NCBI RefSeq assembly: GCF_024359525.1
Contig: NZ_JAKZEU010000008.1
Span: 33,785-97,784, forward strand
Source: Paracoccus albicereus
GTDB lineage: Bacteria; Pseudomonadota; Alphaproteobacteria; Rhodobacterales; Rhodobacteraceae
Length of the DNA stretch: 64,000 nucleotides
Reading direction: 5' to 3'
The position numbers were made by a program, and so were the translations under genes. The notes beneath the pieces were generated by a model that did no database searches, was not told the DNA's origin, and worked only from the letters and a program-made list of their open reading frames with translations. Positions 34,412 through 45,237 of this stretch are shown here, piece by piece; the stretch's first letter is position 1, and each line of letters starts with the position of its first letter.

Positions 34412-35689
34412 TCATTTCGCGACGAGGCTGGGCAGCCAGGTCGACAGGGCAGGGATGTAGCTGACGGCCAGCAGGACAAGGATGTTGGTCGCAAGGAACG
34501 GCAGGATCGCGCGGACGACCGGCGCCAGGGGCAGGCGTGCGATCCCGGCACAGACGAACAGGCACACGCCGACCGGCGGCGTGGTCAGGCCGATCATCAG
34601 GTTCAGGACCGCGAAGGTCGCGAAGTGGATCGGGTCGATCCCGACGGCCGTCGCCAGTTGCAGCAGCGGCACGAACAGGATGATCAGCGCCGCGATCGTT
34701 TCCATGAACATGCCGACGAACAGCAGCAGCAGGTTGATGATCAGGATGACGAAGATCGGGTTGTCGGAAATGGACAGAACCCCATCGGCGATCATCTGCG
34801 GGATGCGCTCTGACACGAGGATCCAGCCGAAGACGTTGGCGAAACCCACCAGGGCCAGAATACCGGCCGACGCGACGGCGCTGTCGATCACGATGCGGGG
34901 GACGGCGCGCCAGGGAAGCTCGCGGTAGATCAGCCCGCCGACGACCAGCGCATAGATGCTGGCCACGATCGCGGTTTCGGTCGGTGTCGCCAGACCGGAC
35001 AACAGCCCGTAGATGATGAGCGCGGTCATGGCAAGCGCCCAGGACGCCGACCCGAAGGATGAGACGACCTCGGCCCAGCCCTGCCATTCCTGACGCGGGA
35101 AGTTGCGGCGCCGCGCGATGACATAGGCTGTGACCATCATCGCAAGGCCCATCAGGATGCCGGGGATCGCGCCCGCGACGAACATCTGCCCGACCGAAAG
35201 CCCGGCAAGCGAGCCGACGATGATCATCGGGACCGAGGGCGGGATGATCGGCCCGACCGTGGACGAGGCTGCGGTCACCGCGGCAGAGAAATCACCGGGA
35301 TAGCCGGCCTTCTTCATGCCGGGGATCATCACGCCGCCGATCGAGGCCGCATCGGCCACGGCCGTTCCGGTCACGCCGCCGAACAGCATCGAGGCTGCGA
35401 TGTTGGTCAGGCCAAGCCCGCCGCGCACCCATCCGACCAGGGCCGAGGCGAAGCGGATGATGCGGTTGGTGATGCCGCCGCGGTTCATCAGGTTACCGGC
35501 AAGGATGAAGCCGGGGATCGACAGCAGAACGAAGACGTCGATGCCCGCATACATCTTCTGCGGGATCGCCACCGGGTTCAGCCCAGAGACCAGGATATAG
35601 GCCAAGGATGACAGGCCCAGCGTCACGGCGACCGGCACACCGATCACCAGTCCGGCGATGAAGACCGCGAAAAGGATCGTCACGTCCAT
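34412..35689 (-). CDS. dctM: TRAP transporter large permease DctM
   Basis: A 425-residue DctM subunit, start ATG 35689 (MDVTILFAVFIAGLVIGVPV) behind AGAGGA. It has about 12 hydrophobic segments. Family motifs include SIPGFILAGNLMNRGGIT, SMLFGGVTGTAVADAASIGGVM and STVGPIIPPSVPMIIVG. DctM is the sodium-coupled translocation subunit of tripartite ATP-independent transporters. It follows dctQ by 4 bases. Together with DctP it should import a sugar-acid-type substrate oxidised by the dehydrogenase downstream. Confidence 0.95.
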   Translation of the reverse strand: MDVTILFAVFIAGLVIGVPVAVTLGLSSLAYILVSGLNPVAIPQKMYAGIDVFVLLSIPGFILAGNLMNRGGITNRIIRFASALVGWVRGGLGLTNIAASMLFGGVTGTAVADAASIGGVMIPGMKKAGYPGDFSAAVTAASSTVGPIIPPSVPMIIVGSLAGLSVGQMFVAGAIPGILMGLAMMVTAYVIARRRNFPRQEWQGWAEVVSSFGSASWALAMTALIIYGLLSGLATPTETAIVASIYALVVGGLIYRELPWRAVPRIVIDSAVASAGILALVGFANVFGWILVSERIPQMIADGVLSISDNPIFVILIINLLLLFVGMFMETIAALIILFVPLLQLATAVGIDPIHFATFAVLNLMIGLTTPPVGVCLFVCAGIARLPLAPVVRAILPFLATNILVLLAVSYIPALSTWLPSLVAK

Positions 35690-35693
35690 CGGC

Positions 35694-36206
35694 TCAATCC
35701 TCTTGCGGAAGGTCGAAATTGTTGGCTCGCCCATCTTCGGCGCCGGTCAGCATCCCGACCACGCGCAGAATGGCGAAGAAGGCCAGAAGCGCCAGCATCA
35801 CGAACATGGTCGCATGGACGAAGCTCATGCGAAGGCCAAGGGCGGGCGACGTCTGGATATGGCCGATGCGCGTGAACTGCCACGCCATCGGAAGCAGGTA
35901 GAGGCCGATTCCCGCAACCAGCAGGGCAGAAATCAGGCGCAGGACCCACGAGACCCGTTCGGGCAGCGCCTCGCACACGATGTCGACATTGACCAGATCG
36001 CCGCTGCGCAGCGCCAGCCCCGCTCCGATTGCGGCCAGGTAGAGCAGCGCGAAGCGGCTAAGCTCTTCGGTCCAGACGGGCGAAGCGCCGCTCAGGCGAC
36101 CCACGACCTGCATCAGGACCGCGCCGATCAGTACCAAGAAGGCCAGCCCGACAAGAAGCCGGAACACGGCCGTGACGATGGTTTCAAGAGTTTGCACGAA
36201 CCGCAT
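35694..36206 (-). CDS. dctQ: TRAP transporter small permease DctQ
   Basis: A 170-residue protein with four transmembrane segments: TAVFRLLVGLAFLVLIGAVLM, FALLYLAAIGAGLAL, VLRLISALLVAGIGLYL and ATMFVMLALLAFFAILRV. The conserved DctQ segment SPVWTEELSRFALLYLA is present. I take ATG 36206 (MRFVQTLE), because GGAG is 9 bases upstream; an ATG at 36215 abuts that site. A hairpin at 36241-36266 separates it from dctP. Confidence 0.92.
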   Translation of the reverse strand: MRFVQTLETIVTAVFRLLVGLAFLVLIGAVLMQVVGRLSGASPVWTEELSRFALLYLAAIGAGLALRSGDLVNVDIVCEALPERVSWVLRLISALLVAGIGLYLLPMAWQFTRIGHIQTSPALGLRMSFVHATMFVMLALLAFFAILRVVGMLTGAEDGRANNFDLPQED

Positions 36207-36240
36207 GATCCGCATCTCCGGCGTTGAGCGGGGCAGGGCA

Positions 36241-36266
36241 CCGCCGAAGGGACAGCCCTTCGGCGG
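36241..36266 (-). other. Intercistronic hairpin after dctP
   Basis: CCGCCGAAGGG and CCCTTCGGCGG pair perfectly over 11 bases around the loop ACAG. The hairpin lies 18 bases after the dctP stop and 34 bases before dctQ. It has the same placement, after the binding-protein gene and before the membrane genes, as the hairpins in the three TctCBA operons. Confidence 0.7.
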
Positions 36267-36284
36267 CAATGACGTCGTCGTCGA

Positions 36285-37259
36285 TTATTCCGCCTGCTGG
36301 GCGAAAAGCTGTTCGACGGTGGGGCGGATATCCTCGCCCACGCTGGACAGGACCGCATCGCGCGCCGCTTCGGCGAAGGCCGCCTGATCGACCTCGACGA
36401 AGGTCATGCCCTGTTCCTCGAGATAGGCGCGATCGGCCTCTTCGCTTTTCAGGAACAGTTCACGCTCGTATTCCTGCGCGGCGGCTGAGGCTTCCTGGAT
36501 CGCCTGCTGATCTTCTTCCGACAGCTGGCTCCAGGTCTGTTCCGAGATCGTCAGATAGATCCACGACCGGACGTGATCAGTCAGGTTCACATGGCTCTGC
36601 ACCTCGGACAGGCTGGCCGAGCGGATCAGCGCCAGAGGGTTTTCCTGCGCGTCGATCGTGCCGTTCTGAAGCGAGGTGAAGACCTCGGAAAACGCCATCG
36701 GCGTCGGCTGCGCGCCAAGCGCGGACCACACGTCCACGAACAGCGGCACGTTCGGAACGCGCATCCGCAGACCCTGCAGGTCGGCGGGAGTCTCGATCGG
36801 GCGGTTCGAGGTCAGTTCGCGCGCGCCGCGGGCGAAATAGGCCAGCGGACGGATCTGGGCGTTCGCGATGATCTGCTCTTCGATCTGGTCGCCGATCTCG
36901 CCGCTCGCGACCTCGTCCATCTGCTCGAGCGAGCTGTAGGCGTAGGGGACGGCCAACAGCGAGGCCATCGGCGCCCAGTTCTGCAGCGACTCACCGGTGA
37001 TGGTCATGTCGACGGTGCCAAGCTGCATCCCGTTGATCAGGTCGATTTCCTTGCCCAGCGATTCATTGGGGAAGACCTCGACGGCGATCCGGCCGTCGGT
37101 CCGGGTTGCGACCTCTTCAGCAAAGCGCAGCGATGCCTGGTGCCACGAATTGTCCTCGTTCGCCAGATGGCCAAGCTGCAACGTGCGTTCCTGCGCTGCA
37201 AGCGGCGTGGCCAGCGCGGCCAGCGCGGCGATGGCGGTCAATGTTGCGGTGAGTTTCAT
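36285..37259 (-). CDS. dctP: TRAP transporter substrate-binding protein DctP
   Basis: A 324-residue DctP-family periplasmic protein. The signal peptide MKLTATLTAIAALAALA ends near PLAAQE. The ATG at 37259 has an AAGGAGGAGAG ribosome site and overlaps the gntR stop by 4 bases. The family's carboxylate-binding arginine region is seen in LQGLRMRVPNVPLFVDVW, followed by PTPMAFSEVFTSLQNGTIDAQENPL in its usual place. It likely binds an aldonate, uronate or similar acid, judged from the idonate dehydrogenase in the same operon. Confidence 0.94.
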   Translation of the reverse strand: MKLTATLTAIAALAALATPLAAQERTLQLGHLANEDNSWHQASLRFAEEVATRTDGRIAVEVFPNESLGKEIDLINGMQLGTVDMTITGESLQNWAPMASLLAVPYAYSSLEQMDEVASGEIGDQIEEQIIANAQIRPLAYFARGARELTSNRPIETPADLQGLRMRVPNVPLFVDVWSALGAQPTPMAFSEVFTSLQNGTIDAQENPLALIRSASLSEVQSHVNLTDHVRSWIYLTISEQTWSQLSEEDQQAIQEASAAAQEYERELFLKSEEADRAYLEEQGMTFVEVDQAAFAEAARDAVLSSVGEDIRPTVEQLFAQQAE

Positions 37260-38002
37260 GATCTCTCTCCTCCTTGGAAATGGATGACACGGTCTTCGAC
37301 GTCCTCGGACGGTTCGTCGAAGACATCGGGATTTTCCGTCGCGATGATGGGCAGATCCTTCAGGATCTCGCGCAGATGCAGACGCATCGCGCTTTCCGCG
37401 GCAGCCGGATCGCCGATCGCGATCCCGTCCACGATCGCCTCGTGCTGGACAACCAGCTTGAAGACGTCGAACCGCTCCAGCGACAGGAAGCGCACGCGGT
37501 CCATCTGTGATTTCAGGCCCTGAACCCGCTGCCAGATGCCGGACTTTCCGGCGGCACTGGACAGCGTGCGGTGAAAGTCCTCGTCCGCCGCGATGAAGGC
37601 CTGCGGATGGGTGGCGGCGATATGGCGTTGCTCGTCCAGCAGGCGGCGAAGCTCGGCCAGCCACAGCGGATCTGGACGTTGCGCCAGCAGGGTGACGATG
37701 TCGGCCTCGATCGCCTCGCGGATGAATCGCGCGTCCCTGACCGCGGAAAGCGCGATCGGGCGGACCCGCGTCCCGCGCTGCGGCAGGATCGCGACAAGGC
37801 TTTCCTCGGCCAGACGAATGAAGGCTTCGCGCACGGGCTGGCGGCTGACCCCGTATTGCTCGGCGATCTCGCTTTCGGAAATCTTCTGATTGGCGCGCAA
37901 CTCGTTGCGGATGATGCGTTCACGCAGGCGTCGATGCAGCTGCGGCGCGATCGGCCGGGTCTGGTCGATCGTAGGCAATGCGATGTTCAGGCTCTCCAGC
38001 AT
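37256..38002 (-). CDS. GntR-family regulator (FCD subfamily) of the TRAP operon
   Basis: A 248-residue FadR-type regulator. The winged HTH (residues 20-85) contains ISESEIAEQYGVSRQPVREAFIRLAEE. The FCD ligand domain has metal-ligand candidates in AADEDFHRTLSSAA, VVQHEAIVDGIAIGD and a final MRLHLREI. It is the first gene of the operon gntR-dctP-dctQ-dctM-dehydrogenase and overlaps dctP by 4 bases. The start at 38002 has GGAGGAG at 8 bases. It probably represses the operon until the transported acid or a metabolite binds. Confidence 0.9.
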   Translation of the reverse strand: MLESLNIALPTIDQTRPIAPQLHRRLRERIIRNELRANQKISESEIAEQYGVSRQPVREAFIRLAEESLVAILPQRGTRVRPIALSAVRDARFIREAIEADIVTLLAQRPDPLWLAELRRLLDEQRHIAATHPQAFIAADEDFHRTLSSAAGKSGIWQRVQGLKSQMDRVRFLSLERFDVFKLVVQHEAIVDGIAIGDPAAAESAMRLHLREILKDLPIIATENPDVFDEPSEDVEDRVIHFQGGERS

Positions 38003-38030
38003 CGATTCGCGCTCCTCCGCCGCCCTCCTA

Positions 38031-38044
38031 CCATACTGCCATAC
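38031..38044 (-). promoter_or_regulatory. Direct repeat, candidate GntR operator
   Basis: On the minus strand GTATGG-CA-GTATGG lies 29 bases before the gntR start, preceded by TTGT. It is the only AT-richer stretch in this leader and its position fits an autoregulatory operator. I have no second copy to compare it with. Confidence 0.35.
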
Positions 38045-38110
38045 AAGCTTGGAAGGGGTCGTGCGGAGCCGTCTTCCGGTTTCAACCGTGGCCGGGAAAT
38101 GAGGGTGCGA

Positions 38111-38926
38111 TCAGGACCCTGTCAGGATCGCTTCGATCTCGCTGACGGTCCCGTCCGTATCGGTCATCCGAACCGTGGCGGAATGTGCGTCTGCAGGAAT
38201 AGAAAAGCGCAGCCGTGGATTTTCGGCCAGCGAGATCGAGCCCGTCAGCGCAAGGTAATCCGCGCCGTTCAGGCCGACATCCACCGTTTCGACATAGCGC
38301 ATCGGTGTCGTCAGCAGCGTCGTCTGATCGCGCTGCATGCCCGAATGCGACGGGTGGTCGATATCGACTGCGATCAAGTTCAGGGGCGCCGACAGGTGCA
38401 GCGCATCCGCCCCGCTGCCGAACGGCGTGACCGCCCCGTCCAGCGCCACCTTCATCCGACCCAGCGTCTTCAACGCCAGAACCGGGTCCGTTCCCGGCGG
38501 GGCCGAGCACGATCCCGTCCCGGTCGTCTTCACGAACGCCTCGTTCACGAACAGCCGGCCGTCTTCCGTTCGTGCGACGATATGCATGGGCGTCGGTCCG
38601 TTCACCCGCATGGTCACATCGAACTGGAAGCGCTGAAGCGGCTGGTCGAACGTGAACACAGCCGAAACCGGCATCGGGTTGTTGTCGAGAACCAGATAAA
38701 CCTCGCGCAGCATCGTGCCGGAAGGCACTGCGACGCTGGCGCCCAAGGCGGCGCGGGTGTCGTCGGCTGTCCGGTAGGGCGCATCGACGGCGATCACGCC
38801 ATCGCCGTTCAGAAGCGGCTGCGTGTCGTAAAGCGCAGCGCTGATCCCGTCCCAAACTCCGTTGTCTTCGGCGAAGGCCGGACCGGCCGCAAGGGCGGTG
38901 CAGATCGACAGGACATACCGCTTCAT
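38111..38926 (-). CDS. Quinoprotein dehydrogenase-associated SoxYZ-like carrier protein
   Basis: A 271-residue exported fusion of SoxY-like and SoxZ-like domains. A signal peptide (MKRYVLSICTALAAGPAFA) precedes a SoxY-type beta domain (about 25-150) with Cys140 in TTGTGSCSAPPGTD, the position of the carrier cysteine. The C-terminal SoxZ-like domain follows (PMRYVETVDVGLNGADYL). Such fusions usually sit beside PQQ-dependent alcohol dehydrogenase genes, not in the thiosulfate pathway. Here no quinoprotein gene is near and the sox cluster is 11 kb away. The start at 38926 has GGAGG at 6 bases. Its cargo is unknown. Confidence 0.85.
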   Translation of the reverse strand: MKRYVLSICTALAAGPAFAEDNGVWDGISAALYDTQPLLNGDGVIAVDAPYRTADDTRAALGASVAVPSGTMLREVYLVLDNNPMPVSAVFTFDQPLQRFQFDVTMRVNGPTPMHIVARTEDGRLFVNEAFVKTTGTGSCSAPPGTDPVLALKTLGRMKVALDGAVTPFGSGADALHLSAPLNLIAVDIDHPSHSGMQRDQTTLLTTPMRYVETVDVGLNGADYLALTGSISLAENPRLRFSIPADAHSATVRMTDTDGTVSEIEAILTGS

Positions 38927-39039
38927 CGCCATCCTCCCACGGCTGAAACTGGCCGCAGCTTACGATGAGCATGAAGGTCCCGCAATTCAGCCGAAAGGCG
39001 GTGGCCCGGCCTGTCGGTCGGGGCCACCACCGCATTGGA

Positions 39040-40131
39040 TCAGGCGTCGCCCCAAAGCTCGTCGGCCAGGCGGACGACCAGGTCCAGCTTGCGGCGCTGA
39101 TCGTCGGGCGTGATCGCGTTGCCATGCTCGGTCGAGGCGAAACCGCATTGCGGCGCGATGCCCAACTGGTCCATCGACACGAATTTCGACGCCTCGTCGA
39201 AGCGGCGTTTCAGCATGTCCATGTCTTCAAGCTCGGCCGTCTTCGTCGTGATGAAGCCGGGAAGGACACGCTTGCTGCCCTTGGGCAACAGGCCCAGCGG
39301 CTCCAGCCCGCCTGCGCGCTCGGTATCGTATTCCATGAAATAGACATCGACCGAGGTGCGGTTGAAGATCGCGTCCGCTGCGGCGTCGTAACCGCCGGTC
39401 GCCACGAAGGTCGATTTGAAGTTGCCCCGGCACATGTGCATCCCGATCGTCATGTCGGCGGGACGGTCCTTGATCGCCTCTTCCAGCATCCAGGCATAGC
39501 GGTCGATCAGCCAGTCCGGGTCCTGACCCATCCCGCGACGGATCTCGCGCTGCTTCTCGTCGCCCAGATAGGCGAAGAAGATGTCGTCCAACTGAAGGTA
39601 GCGGCAACCGGCGGCGTAGAAGCCCGCGACGGCATCGCGGTAGCAGGCGGCGATGGCCGCCATGAAGGCTTCGGGATCGCGGTAGGGTTCGTGATCGATG
39701 TTTTCGGGCGTCACGCGGAAATGCACCGCCGAGGGGCCGGGGATCGAAATCTTCGGCGTGACCTTGGTGTGGTTCGCGACAAAGCGGAAATGGTCCAGCA
39801 TCGGGTGATCGGCCGGGAAGCCCAGCGGTCCGGTGATGCGCGGCAGAAGCGAGATCGTCGCACCCTTGAAGCCAAGCGCGTCACCGCCGCTTTCGAAGAT
39901 TTCCAGCCCGTCCAGCATCCCCATGTAATCGTAGTGCCAGTAGGCGCGACGCGCCTCGCCGTCCGTCACGACCTTCAGTCCGACATCCTCCTGCATCGCG
40001 ATCAAGGCGGGGATTTCGGCATCTTCGATCTGCCGCAGAGCGGCACCTGTCTTGCCTTCGGCGCGCGCCTTGGCGATGGGCGCGGGGCGAAGCAGGCTGC
40101 CGACATGATCGGCGCGGAACATCGGTTTCAT
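39040..40131 (-). CDS. MetE-like cobalamin-independent methionine synthase, catalytic-domain form
   Basis: A 363-residue protein equal to the C-terminal catalytic barrel of MetE, lacking the N-terminal half of full-length MetE (about 750 residues). It begins MKPMFRADHVGSLLRP (start 40131, AGAAGGA ribosome site). Zinc ligands are likely His232 and Cys234 in IGMHMCRGNF and Cys329 in GIAPQCGFAST, with Glu267 in FMEYDTE. Short forms of this kind (YxjG/YxjH type) transfer a methyl group to a thiol such as homocysteine, but the donor is often unknown. It lies downstream of split metH on the same strand, behind a cobalamin riboswitch region. Confidence 0.85.
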   Translation of the reverse strand: MKPMFRADHVGSLLRPAPIAKARAEGKTGAALRQIEDAEIPALIAMQEDVGLKVVTDGEARRAYWHYDYMGMLDGLEIFESGGDALGFKGATISLLPRITGPLGFPADHPMLDHFRFVANHTKVTPKISIPGPSAVHFRVTPENIDHEPYRDPEAFMAAIAACYRDAVAGFYAAGCRYLQLDDIFFAYLGDEKQREIRRGMGQDPDWLIDRYAWMLEEAIKDRPADMTIGMHMCRGNFKSTFVATGGYDAAADAIFNRTSVDVYFMEYDTERAGGLEPLGLLPKGSKRVLPGFITTKTAELEDMDMLKRRFDEASKFVSMDQLGIAPQCGFASTEHGNAITPDDQRRKLDLVVRLADELWGDA

Positions 40132-40240
40132 CAAGTGATCCTTCTCGTCAGGTGGCGGTCGCTGACCGCCCAAGGCTGCCCGCTGATGCGGACGAAAGCG
40201 AAGTTGCAGGGGGCAACGCCTGTCCGGCGACACGGTTGCC

Positions 40241-42966
<2,726 letters not shown>

Positions 42967-42970
<4 letters not shown>

Positions 42971-44013
42971 GCGGCCACCTCGCGCGGGGCGAAGCCCGCC
43001 ACGGCGTCGGCCATGGCGCGGATATGGTCAGGTGTGGTGCCACAGCAGCCGCCGACGACATTGACGATCCCGTCGCGCGCGAACTCCGCCACCTGCGCGG
43101 CGGTCTGGTCCGGCGTCTCATCGTACTGGCCAAAGGCGTTGGGCAGGCCCGCATTCGGATAGGCGCAGGTCAGCGCGGTCGCGACGCCCGCGATCTCGGC
43201 CATGTGCGGGCGCATCGCGGCGGCGCCAAGCGCGCAGTTCAGCCCGACGGTGAACGGCCTTGCATGGGCCACCGAATGCCAGAAGGCGGTCGGCGTCTGG
43301 CCAGACAGCGTCCGCCCCGACGCATCGGTGATGGTGCCCGAAATCATGATCGGCAGCCGCCGGCCGGCCCGCGCGAAGGCTTCCTGGGCCGCGAAGATCG
43401 CCGCCTTCGCGTTCAGCGTGTCGAAGATCGTCTCGATCAGGATCAGATCGGCGCCGCCCGCGATCAGCCCATCGATCTGCTGACCGTAAGCGATGCGCAG
43501 ATCGTCGAAGCTGACCGCGCGATAGCCGGGATCGTTCACGTTCGGGCTGATCGAGGCTGTGCGGTTGGTTGGCCCGACCGCACCGGCGACGAAGCGGGGC
43601 TTGCCATCCTGCGCCGTCGCGCGATCCGCTGCCCGCCGCGCCACCTGCGCCCCCGCCACGTTCAGATCGTGGACCGCCGCTTCCAGCCCGTAATCGGCCT
43701 GCGCGATGGTGGTGGATGAAAAGGTGTTGGTCTCAAGAATATCGGCCCCCGCCAGCGCGAATTGCAGTTGAATATCCTCGACCGCCTGCGGCTGCGTCAG
43801 CACCAGCAGGTCGTTGTTGCCCTTTTGGGGATGATCGGTCGTATGCCGGCACCCGGCACCGTGGATGTGGCCCTGCGCGGTGAAATCCTCTTCGCTCATG
43901 TCCAGCGTCTGGATCATCGTGCCCATCGCGCCATCGAGGATCAGGATCCGCTCGGCCGCAAGGCCGCGGAGGATCGGAAGACAGGGGGCGTCGGGCAGCG
44001 CGAAATTCAGCAT
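42967..44013 (-). CDS. metH: Homocysteine S-methyltransferase part of split MetH
   Basis: A 348-residue homocysteine-binding barrel equal to the N-terminal domain of Met[21 protein letters not shown] opens the domain. Zinc ligands are Cys260 ([11 protein letters not shown]) and Cys323-Cys324 ([13 protein letters not shown]). The start ATG 44013 lacks a strong ribosome site, and the frame is open to 44094, so the start is somewhat uncertain. It transfers the methyl group from methylcobalamin on the partner protein to homocysteine. The gene is coupled to the downstream metH part by ATGA. Confidence 0.93.
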
Positions 44014-44092
44014 GGTCGATGGTCCGGTCTGAGAGACCGGCACCATAGGGTGAGAGCGCGATGAATAAAATTGAATGGTTTTCGCCCAGATC

Positions 44093-44107
44093 ATGAGTGA
44101 CGCTCAT
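44093..44107 (-). promoter_or_regulatory. Inverted repeat in the metH leader
   Basis: ATGAG and CTCAT arms flank TGACG in the 109-base gap between the 100-aa gene and metH. An AT-rich TTCAATTTTATT stretch follows on the minus strand and could hold a -10 element. The repeat could be an operator for a separate metH promoter, but it is short. Confidence 0.3.
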
Positions 44108-44122
44108 TATCCGGTCCTTGTT

Positions 44123-44425
44123 TCAGATCGCAGCTCGTCGGGCGCGCGCACCCCCGCGCCGCTGCCGCGGCGGCAGTGACAGGGGCAGAGGGGCGATCGG
44201 TGTCTGGGCCGAGCGTTCAAGCAGGTCGCAGAAGATCGCCACGGCGGGCGAGGCGGCCGCCATCGGACGTGCCACGGTCAGCGCGCGCGCGACCTCTCGC
44301 CGGTAATCGGCTGTTCCGCGCAGCGCGCCCAGCCATTGCAGATAGCCCAGATGGCCCATCTCCTGCGCCCGTGCCGGCGTGACCGGACCTATGTGAAGTT
44401 GTCGGATCGTCCGTTCCAGAAGCAT
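44123..44425 (-). CDS. Hypothetical 100-residue protein between cobalamin riboswitch and metH
   Basis: A 100-residue protein starting MLLERTIRQLHIGPVTPARA at ATG 44425, with GGAGG 6 bases upstream. Residues 1-75 look like a soluble, mainly helical domain (AQEMGHLGYLQWLGALRG, DYRREVARALTVARPMA). The C-terminal 20 residues are Arg-rich (PPRQRRGGARARRAA) and probably disordered. I recognise no family. It is the first gene after the cobalamin riboswitch and runs in the same direction as split metH, so a role in methionine or cobalamin metabolism is possible. Coding status rests on the ribosome site and the protein-like sequence. Confidence 0.6.
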   Translation of the reverse strand: MLLERTIRQLHIGPVTPARAQEMGHLGYLQWLGALRGTADYRREVARALTVARPMAAASPAVAIFCDLLERSAQTPIAPLPLSLPPRQRRGGARARRAAI

Positions 44426-44561
44426 CGCGCCCTCCGCGCAAGGGGGAAGGAGCGTCGGGCAGCGGTGATCTCGAAAGGCGCGTCGTGCATCCCGGTCTCT
44501 CCGGCCCGAGGCACCCCGCCCGGGATCAAGGTGACTGCGGCGCAAGCAATGCACCGGAGAT

Positions 44562-44749
44562 GGCAGGTCTCCTGACTCGCGGGTCGTCGCTTCCCCGACA
44601 CCTTCCCGGGCTGCCCTGCGGGGTCGGGCCCAGTGGTGCGGATCGGGGTCGCTCGCCGCTTACAGTTGCGGGGGCAGTTGCGGATTTGGGACCGATCGGG
44701 TCCCGCACCGCATTCCCTTTTCACCCGACTCGATCAAAGCCGGGCACCA
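44562..44749 (-). ncRNA. Cobalamin riboswitch
   Basis: Read on the minus strand, the conserved blocks of an AdoCbl-class riboswitch occur in order: GGTGCCCGG, GTCGGGTGAAAAGGGAATGCGGTG (44708-44731), CCCCGCAACTGTAAGCGG, CCACTGGG, GGGAAGGTG, and the B12 box region AGTCAGGAGACCTGCC (44562-44577). It precedes the 100-aa gene at 44425 by about 137 bases and, further on, metH and the MetE-like gene. Such elements usually switch expression off when cobalamin is plentiful, which is unexpected for the B12-dependent MetH but fits a B12-independent enzyme. Confidence 0.95.
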
Positions 44750-44824
44750 TCATGATGAGCGTGGCACAGGGGGCTGAACCTTGTCGACCGCAAAACGTCG
44801 CTGCAGGCGGCCCGTCGGACGCGG

Positions 44825-44850
44825 AAAACCCCCGGCCGGGCGGCCGGGGG
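44825..44850 (-). terminator. Rho-independent terminator of the small secreted protein gene
   Basis: Two perfectly complementary 10-base arms, CCCCCGGCCG and its complement, surround two bases. TTTT follows on the minus strand (AAAA at 44825-44828). It lies 24 bases after the stop of the 78-aa gene and before the riboswitch, so it insulates the riboswitch operon from upstream transcription. Confidence 0.85.
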
Positions 44851-44874
44851 GTGCTGGTCACGTTGACGGGACGG

Positions 44875-45111
44875 TCAGCGGCACTGGGGATGTTCGATGA
44901 TGTCGCGCGGGTCGTCGCAGCCCGAGCCGCCGGGAATGCGCGGCTTGCTGCGCCCGCCGCGACCACGCTTTTCCACAATCTTGTCGGTGGGCAGCATGAT
45001 CGACGCCGTCGAGGCGACGGCGCTTGCCCCCATCTCGCCGGTATAGGCAAAGGCCGGCGCGGCGGCAGTCAGAAGCGCGGCGGCAGCGGCCGAAGCGATC
45101 AGGGATTTCAT
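44875..45111 (-). CDS. Small secreted protein, unknown
   Basis: A 78-residue protein with a clear signal peptide (MKSLIASAAAAALLTAAAPAFA, cleavage before YTGEMG) and a GGAGATT ribosome site. The mature 56 residues contain a basic stretch (VEKRGRGGRSKPRIPGG) and two cysteines, GSGCDDP and the penultimate HPQCR, which could form a disulfide. I recognise no family. A strong terminator follows directly, which supports it being a real single-gene unit. It would be periplasmic or secreted. Confidence 0.65.
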   Translation of the reverse strand: MKSLIASAAAAALLTAAAPAFAYTGEMGASAVASTASIMLPTDKIVEKRGRGGRSKPRIPGGSGCDDPRDIIEHPQCR

Positions 45112-45210
45112 GGGTTAATCTCCAGAATGTTGGGTGTCTGTCTTGCCCATTCACTCTCTGACAAAGCCAAGGTTCGCGGCAGACCCGATGGTCGGGCGAA
45201 ATTCGGCACC

Positions 45211-45227
45211 AAAGTCGGTCCGACTTT
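45211..45227 (-). other. Palindrome downstream of the response regulator
   Basis: AAAGTCGG and CCGACTTT flank a single base, 11 bases after the response-regulator stop on the minus strand. No long T-run follows. It could be a weak terminator of the two-component operon, or an operator for the small secreted protein gene that starts at 45111. Confidence 0.45.
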
Positions 45228-45237
45228 CGCGCGAATC

